DNA of 64,000 nucleotides from Agrypnia vestita. Taxonomy: Eukaryota; Arthropoda; Insecta; Trichoptera; Phryganeidae. Below, piece by piece: positions 1 through 11,829 of this stretch. The notes under the pieces are model-generated. The model saw only the letters and a list, made by a program, of their open reading frames with translations. It had not been told where the DNA came from and did no database searches. Positions within the stretch are counted from its first letter, which is position 1; every line of letters starts with the position of its first letter. The translations under genes were made by a program, and so were the position numbers. The stretch lies in contig JADDOH010002106.1 of assembly GCA_016648135.1 (NCBI GenBank), positions 62,001 through 126,000 on the forward strand. Direction: 5' to 3'.

Positions 1-1010
1 TCTTGTCTTCTTTGTTTGTCATTTTTTATATGTGGAAAATTGCGATATGATTTTATAAAATATTTTATATGATTTTATCTTCCCATCGTATTTACACTTC
101 CCTTGTGTATTAATTAATAAACATACTGTAAATTTAGAAGCTTTACATCAATTTTCTCAACCACCGAATTAAATGTTGTCATAAATTTACTATCACATTC
201 ACGTTATTTTAGCGTATTATCCCTCAATGAACTGTACTAAATTTTAAATATTTCGACAAAATAGTAACATCACAGACCACCAAAATAAATAGTCATGAAC
301 TAATGTAAATTTCTTTTGTGCAGTTTGGCACCACGTCTGGTGCCAATGCTTCACCTTGTTGAATTCACAAATTTTGAAGTAATTATGAAAAGGTAAAAAT
401 ACTTTTATAAAGTATAAGGTCTTAGTAATTAGGTCTTACTTTATAACAAGAAGACGGTTTCCTTCGAAACTCTGTGTGGAACAAATTAAAAAAAAACTTC
501 TATATTAAAAAATACGTCATGTTTACTAGGGGATTTAATTATGCGAGAATAAATACTTTAACTGCAGTATAAATGTTTCTCGGACATTCGTGAGAGGGGA
601 TATTTTTTCATTCCATTCCTATCTCCTGAAGAACAAGTTTGGTTCAACTCTCTATGTATTTAAAACTCTATTGGTTAAATAAACTCGGAGTTAATACAGC
701 TCAGAGGAAAAGAAAGTCGAGTAAAGTGTCTGATAAATAATGATGCAATTCACCATTTTGAATAATTTGACAGCTCAAAAAATTCACTTTCTTCTAATTT
801 TACTACGCAAGGTGTAACCAAAGAACGATCACTGATGATTTCGAAAACCAAACAATGTGCGCTTATTTGATATTCATTAGATACCTCTCGGGAATCAAAT
901 CACCGCTCAGACTTTCACTCCAGTTTATTTGACCTCAGTTCAGTACCTACTGCCAATGTGTAAATATTCATCTTAATAGATCATAAATTATTTATTATTT
1001 TTTAAAAAAT
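1..1010. other. AT-rich non-coding sequence
   Basis: No open frame of convincing composition, no tRNA-like box and no long repeat was recognised here. It is AT-rich sequence far upstream of gcm. Confidence 0.5.
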
Positions 1011-1367
1011 AGAGATGTGAACACGGAATACGTGTCACATCAATATTCTTACTGTTTTCAAACTAAGCTAAACGCTTGTGCTATGAAAATAGGACTAACT
1101 TGCTGGTCTGGAGTGAGGTTCGAACCCGCGACCTTTGGATCACGAGGCGAGAGTCCTAACCACAAGACCAACAAGCTACTCTTCTTTCTTGTTGTATTAT
1201 TCTTAATGTGCCTAATTTTTTCTGCTTACTAATTAAGTCTCTTTCTCTTTTGTTTAATTTTTTTATTCTTTCTTGTTGAATTATTCTTAACATGCCTAAG
1301 TTTATTTCACAAAATTTTTATCATTATTAACATATTTCTAAAAGTGGAGACCTGTAATTGGCCGTCT
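1011..1367 (-). mobile_element. tRNA-derived SINE (composite), minus orientation
   Basis: Read on the minus strand this is a tRNA-like head with a B box close to GGTTCGAACC (around 1120-1131) and an A-box-like stretch containing GTGGTTAGGA. A tail follows that runs into AGAGATG and an AT run. Other copies lie at 6255-6660, 55469-55640 and (tail only) 57659-57738. Beyond the tRNA head this copy carries an extra module of about 165 bp, shared with the copy near 6.3 kb, containing two related TTAGGCA...TTAAGAATAAT units. Mobilisation by a LINE partner is inferred from SINE biology. The short open frame starting at 1017 is an artefact of the SINE. Confidence 0.8.
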
Positions 1368-4300
1368 ATATTATATTTGATTTTTCTATGCTTCTTTATT
1401 GTGCTGTTGGAATTCCGTGAATATAAATAAATGAATAAATAAGTACATGATATTCTTTTCTAAATCGAACGATCGTGCTCCGGGAGAGTAGCATATCAGT
1501 CGCCTGATAGAGATAACGTGGCCATTTATGACTTTTTTGAAAACATTTTCTAATTCAATAATAGTTTGATATTACCTTAATAAGCATCAATAAAAAAATT
1601 TAAAAAATCAACCACCTTTATGTAAAAAATCACCCAATTTCTACCTAAATTGTATTTTCCCAGGGTGGTGTAACCCCTTAATTGCTATTGCAGATGTAAT
1701 TATTATGCACCTACTAGTAATAAAACAAACACTTCACGCGTGAAATCCGTAAAAATAACAATAAAAGTCAAGTGGACATTTAAGAACCATTCACTTTATT
1801 TTGCTCGGTAGTTAAGCCGGTCACGCTAGGGTTAAGGGACGCCCTTAGCCGGCCACCGTAAAATCGGCTCCTGGCACACTTCATTTATCCCTTATACCTG
1901 ACATCTGGTACACGCTACACACGCAACGCGCTCTTTTTAATAATGAATAAATTATGAATGAATTACAAACATTAAAAGGTAACACGTGGGTATTGTGTCT
2001 TTTACAACCACAGATATTTTGTGAAAAAAATTGTAAATATGTAATGCTAATTTCCATTTAAAAACTATTGATTATAAAATTGATTTATTTGATGACGTCT
2101 GTACTACGAGCAGAGATGTGCAAAATAATTGATTAAAAGTATTTAAATTCATGTACTCAAGTATTAAACAGTTCATCTTGCGTGTTTCCTCCATGTGGTT
2201 TCATTATCATTCCACCAAAATGAAAATACTCGTTCAACAACAGAACTTGGTAAACAAGTATTATATTTAAGGAAAAGTTTTTTCACATTGGGATATTTAA
2301 CAAATGAATTTAAACTATAGTCATATTATAGTGTTTCCAGACCTATTGTAATGTTGGCATTATCACTGGCTACAGAAGAGTGTTGGTCCGTAGATGGGTT
2401 GGCAACTTAGAGTATATACAATCAATACTCTAAGGTTGGCAACACTTTAGTTGGGTGCGTTCATAAAAAAGGATATTTCGATGAAATTACATGTGTAAAA
2501 AGTACGAAGTACGAAATAAAAAATTAAAGATAAGCATTTTGCTTTTTCAAATACAAAATATGTTTATAAAAGTATTTTTAATTAAATAGAAAATGCGTTT
2601 TGACAAGAAGTATTTCAAATACAAAATAAAAATAGGTATTTTGTATTTGCATTTCAAATAGACATACGTATTTCAAATGATTCAAATCTCTGAATACGAG
2701 CAAACAATGGACGTTTTTACAGGGAAATATTTGGGACATATCATTTACGGTTTTAGAAAATGAATTTTGACATAGAAGCTACAACAATTAGCTCTATACC
2801 TACCTTGTATAATTAAATAAAAGTCTAAATAGGAAGAATAATATTGGAATTTTATTGCCGAATATATTATGTATTATGTTCATTCCTTGGAATGCGAATT
2901 CAATTACTTAACGTATTATAATTGCAAGTTATGTATTTTTTTTATTTGTCCATTAATCAAAAGATGATACAAGATGCTTTATTAAAATTAAAATAAACAA
3001 AACTAGTATGTCTTCTCTTTTATTAAGGCACTTGTGTCAATTTTCCTTGGCACATATTTTGTGTTCAGCTCGTTATGTGACATTGAATGCTCTTACCAAG
3101 AGTTCAGATAACTAATGAGTTCAGTTCCTTTAATGTTAATTTTGTATATATATACATTATTATATACATAATATATCCATATTTATAAATATAGAGTTTC
3201 GTAAAAACAGTCTATTTTTTCCTCGACGTTTTTCTCTTTTATCATTCCAATTAAACGATTTTAATAACACAGATGGCCTAACAAATTTCCCTGAAAGTGT
3301 AGGAAGAGAAGATAGAATGCCACACTCTTCTGCTCTGTCATATCTAGCCCTGTTCACTTCTATATAATCTCTCAGATAAGCTCATCTTGTTGAAGCTTCT
3401 GATAGAGCTATTCTTCAATATGAGCTCCCTACACTCGCCTCATATACTTTCTTTATCATCCTGTTTTCACTCGTACGCTTCTTATGCTCAAACTATCTCG
3501 GTAATCTTTTCTTATTTCTATTTTAGTTCATCACCCTATCGTACATTCATTATAATTTTCTCGCGTGTGAACGATTGTATTCCCAATGCAATCAAACTGT
3601 TTTATTTTTATTTTCCCTATTCCAGACTGCACTTCCAATCATTGGTGTCGATAATAATATCCTATTTAAGCATAGCTTGTCTTGCTTCGAATAACAAAAT
3701 CCAGCAGGCGCTAATTACGTTCAGAGCACCATTTACTTTATTTCCCGCAGTCCCTCCTTTCGAAAACGATTTCGAGTTTATTGCCGACCGATCGAGAGTA
3801 GTGGTAGATCTAAGAAATTCCACAAGCTAGGTATATATTGAATATCATATAATTCATTATGAAAATATTTGACAGTACTTAACACAAATTAATCGACTGC
3901 CCGAAGGCGATAAATATAATAATATTTCTTGTTTGTTTTTTCTGCTAATAAAGCAGGGTATATTCAAAGCTAAGCTTCAAAATGAATGGCACATTATTTA
4001 AATGTTTAATAAATCTACACATCTGTACATTGAAAATATATATCACGTGAGAACAGTAATTAAAACTAATGTATAATTATAGCGGTCTATAATAAAGTAT
4101 ACATAAATAACTATATTCAATTTACATTTCGCGTAAAAAAGGTTCAATGAATTGTAAATTTGAACATGAATCGAGTGATTATTGTATTATTAATAACTGA
4201 TCTGTGCAAAAAATACCGAGTATGTCCGAAATAACAATATTTTTAGGGTCTGCAATTCTTATTTCTTCCTTTTTTGTTATTTTTTTGTAACTTTATTAGA

Positions 4301-4564
4301 AAGGACTTATAAACTTTCGTGTTCAGTTGTGCCAAAACATAGAAAACATTTAGGTTTGCGTTAAGGATATGTGTAGGGTTGTGGGGGTCTTAAAAAATAT
4401 TTAAAAATTAACCAAATTTCTTTACATGGGTATAAATCAAAGGGTGAAAATAAAATACATTTCAATGATCCTCTCACAGCTTTTTTATGATTATATATCT
4501 ACACTATTGATAATATTGTAGATAATAGAAGATGTTATAGAGAAATGTAGACCTCTTTTCATTT
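1368..4564. other. AT-rich intergenic sequence, no gene recognised
   Basis: Small hairpins are visible, for example the complementary arms TTAGAGTAT/ATACTCTAA near 2405-2437. There are repeated short words such as GTATTTCAAATA between 2590 and 2690. The segment 3709-3755 shares a string of about 35 bp with 52329-52366, inside a LINE relic, so 3.4-3.8 kb may be an old minus-strand LINE remnant. The 147-codon plus frame across it (3387-3830) has no recognisable domain. Confidence 0.4.
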
Positions 4565-4712
4565 AAGAAAGACAATCGAATTAGTATGTGCAAGCCCTGC
4601 GTACGACTCACAATGTTTCGCTGCGTTGGTGTTTACGTGTATAAACACCAACACAACGAAATAATTTGCCCCGTACGCATGGCTTACACATACTAATTCG
4701 ATTGTATTTCTT
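4565..4712. mobile_element. Palindromic MITE, about 148 bp
   Basis: The two halves are near-perfect reverse complements. The left begins AAGAAAGACAATCGAATTAG and the right ends in its complement, with arms of about 40 bp continuing through CGTACG. The centre has a second complementary pair (GGTGTTTA/TAAACACC). There is no coding potential. It is a foldback or MITE-type element; superfamily not assigned. Confidence 0.75.
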
Positions 4713-6254
4713 AATTGGAAAGTGGTTTACCGCAAATAAATAGCACAATCAAAATCAATCAATTGCGTACATAGGTACTTAAATAATAATATCGATTTCC
4801 AAAACTAACAATTTATTAAGTCTGGATAAATGAAAAATAATTTATATTTGAAAAGGAACAAATAAAATATTTTTGCACAATACAATAAAAAATATTAGCA
4901 TAATTTTTTCATTCAGCGGATATCCCAGTTGAATTTGTCACAAAAACTGCTTTAAAAAATCACATTAGAAAACATCTACACATTTTTATACGCTCAAGAA
5001 CCATGCCCCAGACTTATCTCTTAGTAAACTTAGTGTCAAATTGTCACACAAGTAGATAATGCTGATTATTTGTATTAACATTTAATGCATTGAATTTTCT
5101 TTAAGAATGTACTTAATATTTAAATAATCAGAAAAAATATATTCTATATAAGCATGGTATGATACAAGTACATATCTGAGTATCTTATATACTCTTTATT
5201 TTTATTCATAACCATGAGATGTAAATAGATTAAGAAAGTCAGTTGGTACAAATTTTTCAACAAAAATTTAACATTTTCCTTAATTTTATTTCAAATCCAG
5301 CGAACCGATGACCGGAAGTTTGAGAAGAATTTCCTAGAACAAATATACAAATTATAAAATACTTGTGTAATTGTTCAATGAAGAATGATTAAAGTACTGC
5401 TACGGCATCAGTAGTAATTGCAGCCTCCGATTCAAGATTTATCCCCCGGTGCCTAATCGTAATGATTTAATTATGCCCGATGAAGCCATAAATAACACCG
5501 TGTATTTGGATAGAACGCACGACTTGATTTGTTGGTTTATTTGGGCTGTGATTCTAGGTCTGAGTAAACATGTAAGCGATACAAAAGTGAAGACAATTTA
5601 ATCCGAGACGTGCAGACGATCTTTCTTAACGAATTGTTTATTTATCTCTCCATCTTTGAACTTGATCTAATCGAAACGAACTAAAATCCACGGCTGGCTT
5701 AAGTGGTCACTTTACACAATGTAACATTCACCATTTCCATCCATGATAGAATACCATATCTATTAAATTTTTGGAAGTTGTATACCTATACTTCAATTAT
5801 ACGACATGTTCCGTATATGTGTGGCAACAATCCTTAGCGCGACCGGCATCCAAAACTTTTTCATTTCCCTTAAATGACCACAGATGTCACTAATGAGGAT
5901 CTATTTGTGATTTTTGAATTTTTTTTTAGCAATATCCTTTATATGTGCAATGAGATTCTTTCCAATTATTAGCATTACACTAGAATACGCCTGAAATATC
6001 ATTTCAATTTTTCAAACTCCTTTTTAGACCAGTATTTTCATATAGAATGAATTTAATAATGTCCCTGTTACAAAAATCCAGTACTGTGTTCTAAAAAATT
6101 GGGATAAACTCGAAATATTGAGCAGGTAAAAATTAATTATATTTGTTTATCAATGTCTACCACATCAAGAATATTTTTTTTGCACATACCTGTAGTTATT
6201 TAAAAAAAATATATAATAAAACTTAGAATAAGACAAAACGTCTTTCACAAAAAC
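4713..6254. other. Unique-looking non-coding sequence upstream of gcm
   Basis: No ORF or repeat was recognised. The stretch 5395-5600 is less AT-rich and non-repetitive compared with its surroundings and contains homeobox-like ATTA cores (TAATGATTTAATTATG near 5460). It would be a reasonable place to look for a conserved enhancer, but nothing in the sequence proves that. Confidence 0.35.
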
Positions 6255-6660
6255 GAGTAGCTTGTTGGTCTTGTGGTTAGGACACTCGCCTAACCACTAG
6301 ACGGCCAATTACAGGTCTCCACTTTTAGAAATATGTTAATAATGATAAAAATTTTGTGAAATAAACTTAGGCATGTTAAGAATAATGCAACAAGAAAGAA
6401 TAAAAAATTTAAACAAAAGAGAAAGACACTTAATTAGTAAGCAGAAAAAATTAGGCACATTAAGAATAATACAACAAGAAAAAAGAGTAGCTTGTTGGTC
6501 TTGTGGTTAGGACCCTCGCCTTGTAATCCAATGGTCGCGGGTTCGAATCCAGCCCAGACTAGGAAGTTAGTCCTATTTTCATAGCACAAGCGTTTAGCTT
6601 AGTTTGAAAATAGTAAGAATATTGATGTGACACGTATTCCGTGTTCGCATCTCTATTTAT
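6255..6660 (+). mobile_element. tRNA-derived SINE, composite copy with a duplicated head
   Basis: Two tRNA-like heads begin AGTAGCTTGTTGGTCTTGTG, at about 6256 and 6486. The second is complete with a B box GGTTCGAATCC (6541-6551) and a tail ending CGCATCTCTATTTA followed by an A-rich run. The first head breaks off after about 35 bp. From 6301 to about 6654 the sequence is the reverse complement of 1011-1367, so the two copies form an inverted pair about 5 kb apart. Confidence 0.8.
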
Positions 6661-7990
6661 TTAAAAAAAAAAAAAAATATATTTGTACTTAGTATGCACT
6701 TATACATAACGTAATGTGCTCAAAAAATCTTCTCTTCAAAAATCTTGAAATGCATTCAAATGGAATAATTTTTACGTAGATAACAAATAACGACATCCAA
6801 ACTTCTGGCAAACACTGGTTTACGCTATTAAATTTCATTTGCAATTTATCTTTTAAATTCGATTATACATAATTTAAATCGTCGTAGATTTATTACTTGT
6901 CATATATTTGTAATTGTACTGTTAGCTTAGCAGGTAATAAAACAAGATGAAACTGTCTACACTATTATTTCGTGTATAAACGTTTTTGTAAGATTATAAA
7001 AAAAAGGCTCACGTATTGCCTCGTATTACCCGCAAAATTGGACACAAATGTCTTCTGTTGTATAATCTGCGATTATAATGCGGGGGGATTTTTTAAAAAA
7101 TAATTAAAGAATCTACAAATAAATCACTATTTAGTACAAACATACATCAGCTCGTTATCTTTACGTTCCTGAAATGATTTATGAAATTCAATTGTATAAA
7201 TGCTCGGTATATTCTGGCAATGGAGTGTCCGTTAAAGCCAAAAATCTGTCATAAAAACTTTGCAAAAAAAATTTTTTTCAATTTCTGCAATTCAATTTTA
7301 TTCGGCTTGTATTGAAACGTATTAATTTTTCATAATCATTGCTGTAGTGATTGTTCAACGTTTAAAAATATGTCGTTGGTCGACTCATAATCAAGGCAGA
7401 ATTTCACCTGTGAACTAGATGTTACACCCTGCATGAACACTTAGTTATTTTTTCGAAGCTATATTTCTTTTGGTGCACTTAGGGTAAAAAAAATATTGTA
7501 ACGAAAGGTGTGCACGCGCAACGTGCTCAAAGTACCTACAGCAGGGATGCAAGCCCACGAAATACGCGCGCATCCATTAAACTGTCAAAAAATTTATTCA
7601 CTTGAAATTAGTGTTCCAGTCATATAAATGATGCATTGTCGATCATCTGCAATCGAGTACCAATCATAAAGACGTTCAATCAAAAGCTGAGGAATGATTG
7701 TTTATTGAATTAAAAATTAAAACCTGTTGTAGAAGCCGACGAATGATTGGTTATTATTGAATTAAAAATTAGAAATTATTAAATTACGATAATCGAAATG
7801 GCAAAAAGGCGCTTCTCGTACAGATTTCTGTATTTCGTGTTATTGTCGATTTTTTAAAGAAAGCTTTTGTTTGGCATCATTGCAAAAACGATTAAAACTG
7901 ATATTCGAGAAATTATTTATTGCAAAAAAACAAAAAAATATATATATCTGAGAATTAAGTTGTTTTTACAATAAAAACTTACTTATGCGA
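6661..7990. other. AT-rich intergenic with MITE remnant
   Basis: About 7270-7433 matches the right half of the long foldback MITE family seen at 12804-13303, including the end motif GTTACACCCTG. A direct repeat of about 28 bp containing GAATGATTG lies at 7691-7718 and 7741-7772. No gene was recognised. Confidence 0.5.
7078..7085 (+). promoter_or_regulatory. Possible GCM-binding octamer (ATGCGGGG)
   Basis: One mismatch from the known GCM recognition octamer ATRCGGGY. A second near match, ACCCGCAA, lies at 7028-7035, and ACCCGCAC lies in intron 3 at 14157-14164. Fly gcm is known to autoregulate, so sites near the gene are plausible. Octamers with one mismatch also occur often by chance. Confidence 0.15.
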
Positions 7991-7994
7991 GTAT

Positions 7995-8150
7995 TTAAGA
8001 AAATAAGTGGTAAAAGAAGTGTAGGAAGACGCCGCATCTCATGCTGCGTAACTTGAGGGACCGGTATAAGTGTAACTCGACTGATTTGTTCCGTATGTAG
8101 AATGGATTTTCAGGGTGGACATGGGCTATATATAATATTATCCCGTTAAA
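7995..8150 (+). mobile_element. LINE 3'-ORF relic
   Basis: Translates in pieces as KISGKRSVGRRRIS followed by STOP-containing remnants. This is the same C-terminal peptide as in the fragment at 58003-58160 and related to the minus-strand fragment at 63650-63900. The pattern G-K-R-(S/G)-V-G-R-R-R-I-S-W-L is typical of the C-terminal end of LINE endonuclease/reverse transcriptase polyproteins. Frames are broken; dead fragment. Confidence 0.6.
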
Positions 8151-8450
8151 ATAAAATGGCTTTTCGTGGTGACCTATTTTACAACTAAAGCCGACGAAAA
8201 AAGGGTCGGGCGATGCGTTTTTTACGAATGCTGCCTTAACGGTGAGATACGTTTAATATTGTATAAAAGGAAAACCGAGTTGGCAATTGTTTTTAAAAAC
8301 TTATCTCCAATAAGATGTGGGTTTCATGGATATTGCTGCCTTTGCTTTTATACCCCTCATATATGGACCGGGAATTCTGTCCGAGGGCTTACTGTGTTAG
8401 CGCTATTACGATGTGCTGGCTGCGAAGGCATCTGACTGATGGGGTTGTTC
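8151..8450. other. Sequence immediately 5' of gcm coding exon 1, with MITE end
   Basis: The end of a MITE (GGATATTGCTGCCTTTGCTT, 8328-8347) is shared with both ends of the element at 48254-48836. No TATA box or initiator stands out. Because LINE and MITE debris directly precede exon 1, and TTGTTCCAG at 8444-8452 looks like a splice acceptor, the real gcm promoter and a 5' UTR exon are probably further upstream. Confidence 0.4.
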
Positions 8451-8481
8451 CAGGAAACGCACCCTGTCTCCGGTCACGTCG

Positions 8482-8698
8482 ATGAGCACCCCGCGCCCCT
8501 CGCCGCAGCGCGCGCCGCAGGGGGCCGAGGGGGGCTCCGAGGGGCCCGGCGGCTCCGGGGGGCCCGCCCCCGACTGGGACATCAACGACACGGCGGTGCC
8601 GCGCGTCAGCTCCTTCGACCAGTTCAGCGACTGGGCGGACGGCCACTGCCGGCTGGTGTACCCCCCGCACAGCGAGGAGGCCAAGAGGCACGCTTCAG
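8482..8698 (+). CDS. gcm: gcm, coding exon 1 (start of GCM transcription factor)
   Basis: First coding exon of a glial-cells-missing transcription factor, a nuclear zinc-binding DNA-binding protein that in flies controls glial and haemocyte fate and in vertebrates placenta and parathyroid development. It encodes about 30 Pro/Gly/Ala-rich residues and then the start of the GCM domain (DWDINDT..VPRV..FDQFSDW.DGHCR.VYP.HSEEAKRHASG, with WDIND and the HxSG end diagnostic). The ATG at 8482 is the first in a frame that is open back to a stop near 8432. A possible acceptor (TTCCAG) at 8452 means a few upstream residues or a 5' exon cannot be excluded. The donor TCAG/GTGAGC leaves phase 1. The exon is strikingly GC-rich compared with its AT-rich surroundings, and its other frames are open only for that reason. 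Confidence 0.93.
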
Positions 8699-8812
8699 GT
8701 GAGCTTTCTTCTTCCGGTGTTCAACACAAAGCTGCCTCAATGTCGGCTTCACATTCCTACTCGTGTATCGACATATTTGCATTGATTTTAATGGAATAGC
8801 TTTTTATTATTA

Positions 8813-9452
8813 AGCCATGTATTCACTAGGGGACAAATTGTCCCTCGACAGCTCGCGCGGCATAGAGTCTACGTGACGTTGCAACGTCGTGCACAACACA
8901 GCGCGTCATTTCTACGTGCCACGGCAACGCGCAACGCGCGAATGCGCTTGCGCTGTAATTGTATACCACTCAACATGACATTAGTGTGGGGAAACGAGAT
9001 TGTTATCCAACTGATCGAGCTCTAATTGAGCTGTAATTGCAAGTCTGATGTGAGGGCCAACAGCGTTTCGTAATGTTGTGCCTTGCTTGGCAATGGAAGG
9101 CCCGATTATTTGTAATAAGTTTTCAATATCGGTTGTTGTCATTCGAGTGAAATTGACAAAATATCCGTCAGTCATTCGAAGATCGCATAGAATATCCATC
9201 CTACTTTTTCTTTGCAGTAAATAATTTCGCACCCACCACTTTTTTCTCCTCTTACGTTTCTATAAACTCGTTAGAATAAATAGATGCGCAGCACTAATCA
9301 TCATTACCTCATCGGGCGACATTTCCGCGATATGTGAGTCCCGGTGTGTACACGTCAAATGACCGCGTCATTGTCCCCGAAACATGAGCGTAGATGTTGA
9401 TGCGACATGCCGCGGAATGTTGCGCTATTTGTCCCCTAGTGAATACATGGCT
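8813..9452 (-). mobile_element. Non-autonomous PIF/Harbinger transposon, 640 bp
   Basis: The terminal inverted repeat AGCCATGTATTCACTAGGGG (about 26 bp) is present at both ends, and the element is flanked by the 3-bp target duplication TTA (8810-8812 and 9453-9455), the hallmark of PIF/Harbinger. On the minus strand 8981-9240 encodes an N-terminal transposase remnant (pattern LRMTDGYFVNFTRM....LLQIIGPSIAKQ.T.LR.A.....RLAIT). This resembles the Harbinger nuclease protein upstream of its catalytic DDE region, which is missing here. It could move only with help from another copy. Confidence 0.88.
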
Positions 9453-9549
9453 TTACTCTTCAAAATTGTTGATAATTATTTAAATACTCTAGACCTAATT
9501 CTACTAATTTTCTATCACATTCCTTTTAGGAGCACCAGGCATAGAATAC

Positions 9550-9922
9550 TGCTCCACTAAGCTAAAAGGCAGTAAATCCATACTTTTTGAACAATGTTTT
9601 TTTGTGGTTTTGTATACTAGAGGTCATATTTTACTATTCTTATAAGTTTGTTTGCCGTATTTCCATCAAAATATTAAAATATAACCCTTTTTTATTTGCA
9701 GTATATACATCTGGGGTATGTAACATGTAGCTTATTAGGCTAATAAAAATAATTAAAATAATAATAAAATAATATCTGTATTAATTAAATATCTATTGAC
9801 TTAGCGAAAAAAATTAATTAATATTTATTTAAATGATAGACATTGCTCCATTTACGTATTTTTGTTTTACTGTTTGTAGTAATTGGTTTAATGGATATAC
9901 TGCATTTTAGCTTAGTGGAGCA
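9550..9922. mobile_element. MITE with 24-bp terminal inverted repeats
   Basis: Left end TGCTCCACTAAGCTAAAAGG; the right end is its complement with one mismatch (TTTTAGCTTAGTGGAGCA). The interior is AT-rich and non-coding. No clear target duplication was seen, so the superfamily is open. Confidence 0.7.
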
Positions 9923-11073
9923 TTATAACATTTCACTGCAATAATTTCAAAACGAATTATCTCTACAATGCACCAATCAGAAGGCTTCACAGCTTTGTAA
10001 ATGAGTATTGTTACATATAAGATATTTTTTCTGATTCATTCATCAGTTTTAAGCAATCTCTGTCAGATAAATTCAGTAGTCTCTAATTTATGTAAATATT
10101 AGTATATATTATTATCTGCCTTTACTATTTTCCATCGTGATTTTTATTTCATCTTCTTGCATTTTGGAGTTCTAGCAAAATGACGGTGTAGTATTTTTTT
10201 AGAGGCATGTTATTTATTCTGGTTTGGTTTTGTAATAATATATGATTATGGTGATGATATCAAAATAGGAAGAAGTAGTTGGGTGATGCAGACATAATGA
10301 ACCGAACAGCAAACACCGAAGTCGCTGCTGAACGCAAAGACAACAATGCATAGGAGCTCATGAAGCCGGAAGACTTAAGCTAAAATAGAACGACAATGTC
10401 CTTAAAGGCATACTCGTATCTACTTAGAAAACAGTGTAGAATCCCTCGAGGTTTTATTGCAAATGGTGATGAAAATTGACGTGCAAACTAAAGCAATTAT
10501 TTTCTTCGTAGTTGTTTATTTATTTATAACCCTTATACCAGAGGTGGAATTAGGTGCTTAATGAGCTCTCAAAAAATACAAAACATGTATCTTTGATAGC
10601 GATATTTTTTCATCGAATACTCTGAAATTCTCGATATTAGAAAATTGACGATTTTTACTCCCTTTCTTTTAACTCGTAGCGTCTGCTTGTCTGACGAAAA
10701 AAAAAAAGGATCGATTTTTAACCTTTTCCCGTGATCCAATCGAGCTGAAACTTTGCAGGCAGACTCGTGGCGACGATAAAAATGATCTAACAAATTTTCG
10801 TTATTTGATAATTATAGTAGGTATAATTTTGGATTTTTCGAAATTTTAACGATTTTTATATTGTTTAATTCTCGAGCCCGACGCATGGACTAGGCGTGAA
10901 ACCTGTTTTAATGAGAAAGGAAGAATAATAAAACTTGTCCTTTCATTCTTCCCATTGTTCCGCCCCTACTTGAAACTGCGGCTCTTCTACGAATCTCAAA
11001 GAGCTATCAAAACTGAAAAAAAAAGATTATTCATTTATCATAAAATGAATGAACGGTTCGAATTGTGTTCTAG

Positions 11074-11229
11074 GCTGGGCTATGAGGAACACCAACAACC
11101 ACAATGTCCACATCCTGAAGAAGAGCTGTTTAGGAGTTCTGGTCTGCTCGGTCCGCTGCAAGCTTCCCAGCGGAGATCGGGTGCATCTGAGGCCCGCCAT
11201 CTGCGATAAAGCAAGGAAAAAACAACAAG
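11074..11229 (+). CDS. gcm: gcm, coding exon 2 (GCM domain, central part)
   Basis: Completes the glycine split across intron 1 and encodes [20 protein letters not shown] followed by [27 protein letters not shown]. This is the most conserved block of the GCM domain, with cysteines that take part in zinc and DNA binding in the family. Acceptor TTCTAG at 11068-11073. The exon ends AACAACAAG with intron phase 1, and the next bases are GCGAGT, so the donor appears to be GC rather than GT. Joining to exon 3 gives KKQQGKPCPN, the expected family sequence, which fixes this boundary. Confidence 0.95.
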
Positions 11230-11262
11230 GCGAGTACACCCAACTTGTCCACCCTTGTTAAG

Positions 11263-11294
11263 TTAGGTTAGGTTAGGTTAGGTTAGGTTAGGTT
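11263..11294 (+). repeat. Interstitial (TTAGG)6 telomere-type repeat
   Basis: Six perfect TTAGG units plus TT, the ancestral arthropod telomere repeat, located 34 bp inside gcm intron 2. Confidence 0.9.
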
Positions 11295-11829
11295 GAAATA
11301 AAATAAAATTTCATTTTATTAACATCAACGCTCTACTAGGCTTTTATATAATATTAGTATTTTGTCTTTATCTTTTAATAAAGCGCAACTCGTTTACAAG
11401 ACATAATATATTTTTAAATATTTACAAATCACTTTTTTATAATTTCTTATATTTAAAAAAAATTCAAACCAGCCGTGGCACCAGCTTGTGTACCAAGCAA
11501 TTTTCGTTAATTCATGTCTACATATTTTGGTAGTCTGTGAAAATAACACTAAAAATTATTATGTTTTTCTTTTCAATTTTTTTTTTTCTATTATTTATTT
11601 TTAATACAACATTTACATTACAAACATATGTTTAATTCGTAAATGTTATAACAAGTGAGAAAGTATACAAACAACACAATATCAAACGTATGTAAATTCA
11701 TATTAAAGGAAATACGTTCTTATTGTGAAGTTGCAATTTCAGAACAAAGTTCTGCGAATTTTTCGAACAATTTTTATTAATCAATTAGAAAAGACATACA
11801 GAAAAAGTCAAATGAACGAAAAAATATGT

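Larger units (their letters stand above)
8699..11073 (+). other. gcm: gcm intron 1
   Basis: Begins GTGAGC and ends TTCTAG. It contains a PIF/Harbinger relic (8813-9452), a terminal-inverted-repeat MITE (9550-9922) and otherwise AT-rich sequence with no coding potential. The frame-phase match on both sides supports the boundaries. Confidence 0.85.

Noticed and set aside
1112..1188. Possible functional tRNA genes in the SINE heads
   Set aside because: A and B boxes are present but acceptor stems do not pair and the sequence continues into a repeated tail; these are SINEs.
3387..3830. 147-codon plus-strand frame
   Set aside because: No domain, composition typical of AT-rich non-coding DNA; part matches a LINE relic at 52.3 kb on the opposite strand.
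8389..8702. Overlapping open frames on both strands at gcm exon 1 (100, 92 and 87 codons)
   Set aside because: They result from high GC content; only the frame starting at 8482 gives the conserved GCM domain.
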